Shown in pieces: positions 7,028-8,214 of a DNA stretch of 8,214 bases. How positions within the stretch are numbered: the first letter of the stretch is position 1; each line of letters begins with the position of its first letter. The notes beneath the pieces are model-generated. The model was given only the letters and a program-made list of their open reading frames with translations, did no database searches and was not told the DNA's origin. The stretch covers positions 1 through 8,214 of the forward strand of contig JACMMM010000071.1 of the NCBI GenBank assembly GCA_014379065.1, in the 5' to 3' direction. The stretch is from Saprospiraceae bacterium. Its GTDB lineage: Bacteria; Bacteroidota; Bacteroidia; Chitinophagales; Saprospiraceae. The position numbers were made by a program, and so were the translations under genes.

Positions 7028-7428
7028 TATTCCCTAAAATACCGCTCTGCATGTTCCGCGTTAAAACTGGCGGGCCTTGCATCGCTGGAAGTGCCTGGTT
7101 CGGCATCGAAGCGAAAAACCGAGTCGCTGCTCCATTCGACGATGCCAAAAAGGGTTTTGCCTACCAATGGCCCTGATTTGAAATTCATCAAATCGAGGGT
7201 AGGTATTTTGGTGGCGCAATCGTAGCGGTAGGTAAACGGAAAAGAATCATACTGACTCCCGAACTTTATGAGCCACAACGCTTTGCCGTCCGGTTGGAAG
7301 GAAAAGACTTGGCCTTCATGGTTGGTCCATCGCCCGGTCAGTTCGCGACAGCTGTTTTCGGTTTTGCAAAAAAGAAACAGGATGGCGAATCCTGAAAATA
7401 GCGCCAAGTGTGTAAAAAGTTGATTCAT
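7027..7428 (-). CDS. Small exported or membrane-anchored hypothetical protein
   Basis: A 133-residue protein; ATG 7428 is chosen over an in-frame GTG two codons upstream. The N-terminus, MNQLFTHLALFSGFAILFLF then CKTENSC, holds one hydrophobic segment of about 15-18 residues followed by two cysteines. The residue before the first Cys is Phe, so a standard lipobox is absent and a signal anchor or an atypical lipoprotein is possible. The body (GRWTNHEGQVFSFQPDGKAL, then TYRYDCATKIPTLDLMNFKS and GKTLFGIVEWSSDSVFRF) is beta-rich. Its G-x-W, 'F..DG', 'TLDL', 'GI.E..SD' layout recalls small lipocalin-like proteins that sense or bind at the envelope, but the match is by eye and weak. It lies 80 bp downstream of radC in the same direction and converges with the DUF3467 gene. 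Its last dozen residues (FNAEHAERYFRE) look like translated dispersed repeat sequence. Confidence 0.75.
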   Translation of the reverse strand: MNQLFTHLALFSGFAILFLFCKTENSCRELTGRWTNHEGQVFSFQPDGKALWLIKFGSQYDSFPFTYRYDCATKIPTLDLMNFKSGPLVGKTLFGIVEWSSDSVFRFDAEPGTSSDARPASFNAEHAERYFRE

Positions 7429-7447
7429 AAGCACTGCTGTTGTTTAA

Positions 7448-7481
7448 TGAAAGAATGCCCGAATAGACAGCCATTCTTTCA
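7448..7481 (-). terminator. Inverted repeat between radC and the downstream gene; possible weak terminator
   Basis: TGAAAGAATG (7448-7457) and CATTCTTTCA (7472-7481) are perfect 10-bp inverted arms around a 14-nt loop. On the minus strand the hairpin lies 27 bp after the radC stop codon and 19 bp before the start of the next gene. The stem is AT-rich and is followed only by ATTAAACA rather than a run of U, so termination would be weak. It could equally be an operator or an RNA stability element in a shared transcript. Confidence 0.35.
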
Positions 7482-7508
7482 ACAAGTGACATTTTGGGGC
7501 AAATTTTA

Positions 7509-8207
7509 TCAAATTACTCCCTCGTCCGCAAAACTATAGTACCCCCTTTCTGAAACAATGAGGTGGTCGAGCAAGGTAAGATCGAGAATTTTGCCTGCTT
7601 CCTTCAATTTTTTTGTCAACTCCACGTCTGCATCACTCGGTTTCAAATTCCCGGATGGGTGATTGTGTACCGCAATGATGGCGGAGGCGCGTGCGTCTAG
7701 TGCGATTTTGAAAGCTAATTTCACATCGGCTACGGTTCCTGCAGAACCACCTGTGCTGAGTTTTTCCCGGGCAAAGACTTCACAAGCCTTGTTCAACAGC
7801 AACAGCCAAAATTCCTCATGGTGAAGATCGGTGAGCAAAGGGGCAATGACATTGAATGCGTCGCGGCTCGTACTCACGCGGGGGCGTTCGCGAAGGTCAG
7901 AAATCTGGCGGCGGCGGCCCAGCTCGAGCGCAGCAGCAATGCTGATGGCCTTAGCTTCGCCCACACCTTTAAACCGCTGGAGTTCTTTTATGGAGCGTTT
8001 GCCAAGTTCATGAAGATTGTTTTCCACGGAAGCCAGCACGCGCTGGGCAAGGCTCACGGCACTTTCTCCAATGGTGCCTGAGCCGAGTAAAATAGCAAGC
8101 AATTCAGCATCAGAAAGCGATTGGTGACCTTTCAGGAGCATTTTTTCGCGCGGGCGATCTTCTTCAGCCCAATCGGTAATGGAGCGGTAGATAGTTTCGT
8201 TTGACAT
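7509..8207 (-). CDS. radC: RadC family JAB-domain protein (UPF0758)
   Basis: Complete at 232 residues, matching the family's usual 220-230. The N-terminal part (SITDWAEEDRPREKMLLKG, then LSDAELLAILLGSG) is the characteristic RadC N-domain. A helix-hairpin-helix-like segment follows at about 76-99 (RFKGVGEAKAISIAAALELG). The C-terminal JAB/JAMM metal site is intact: Glu132 in EEFWLLLLN, then HNHPSGNLKPSDAD with His181, His183, Ser191 and Asp194. This predicts a zinc-dependent hydrolase fold. The family was named for DNA repair, but the original E. coli radC allele was later traced to recG, so its true activity is unsettled; other members occur on mobile elements and near competence genes. The ATG at 8207 is the natural start because it directly precedes the conserved N-domain. 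The upstream region lies outside the window. The start is almost at the edge, so the promoter cannot be judged. Confidence 0.95.
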   Translation of the reverse strand: MSNETIYRSITDWAEEDRPREKMLLKGHQSLSDAELLAILLGSGTIGESAVSLAQRVLASVENNLHELGKRSIKELQRFKGVGEAKAISIAAALELGRRRQISDLRERPRVSTSRDAFNVIAPLLTDLHHEEFWLLLLNKACEVFAREKLSTGGSAGTVADVKLAFKIALDARASAIIAVHNHPSGNLKPSDADVELTKKLKEAGKILDLTLLDHLIVSERGYYSFADEGVI

Positions 8208-8214
8208 TGAAGGG

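Noticed and set aside
6877..7176. Open frames through the repeat on both strands, giving pentapeptide repeats such as DWFTG or PVNQS
   Set aside because: They exist because the 15-bp unit is a multiple of three. They overlap the DUF3467 gene and the small hypothetical gene in other frames and have no homology-like core.
7027..7428. Standard lipoprotein assignment for the small hypothetical protein
   Set aside because: The residue before the first cysteine is Phe (LFLFC), which does not fit the Gly/Ala/Ser requirement of the lipobox.

Overview
The window reads as chromosomal DNA from a member of the Bacteroidota, most likely a Saprospiraceae-like or related gliding/secretory lineage. The main evidence is a very large secreted protein with SprB-type repeats and a C-terminal type IX secretion (T9SS) sorting domain. 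Supporting signs are promoter-like TACTTTCG boxes that fit the Bacteroidota -7 consensus, AT-rich leaders without clear Shine-Dalgarno sequences, and a DUF3467 gene of the kind common in that phylum. The family-level placement is inference.

Layout from left to right: (1) a lipoprotein gene on the minus strand that runs off the left edge (1-743); (2) a 277-bp divergent intergenic region with one recognisable plus-strand promoter; (3) a 5.4-kb plus-strand gene (1021-6411) for a 1796-residue exported metalloprotease, containing a signal peptide, propeptide, metzincin catalytic domain (HEIGHQFGGSH plus Met-turn), PKD-like, Ig-like and FN3-like modules, a P-domain, a cadherin/NG2-like module, eight SprB-like repeats and a T9SS sorting tail; (4) a strong intrinsic terminator (6438-6478); (5) a short DUF3467 gene (6585-6902), preceded by a copy of the same 16-bp promoter-like string found upstream of the protease; (6) a 15-bp-unit repeat folded into a long imperfect inverted repeat (6900-7027), which fills the whole gap between two convergent genes; (7) a minus-strand gene for a small exported or membrane-anchored hypothetical protein (7027-7428); (8) a complete minus-strand radC (7509-8207).

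The genes do not form an obvious single pathway. The protease is a stand-alone transcription unit bounded by its own promoter and terminator. DUF3467 is also probably monocistronic. radC and the small hypothetical gene run in the same direction, 80 bp apart with an inverted repeat between them. No phage, insertion sequence, CRISPR array, tRNA or rRNA was seen. The most unusual items are the long palindromic repeat between the convergent stop codons, and the regular two-module, two-cysteine periodicity of the SprB-like region.
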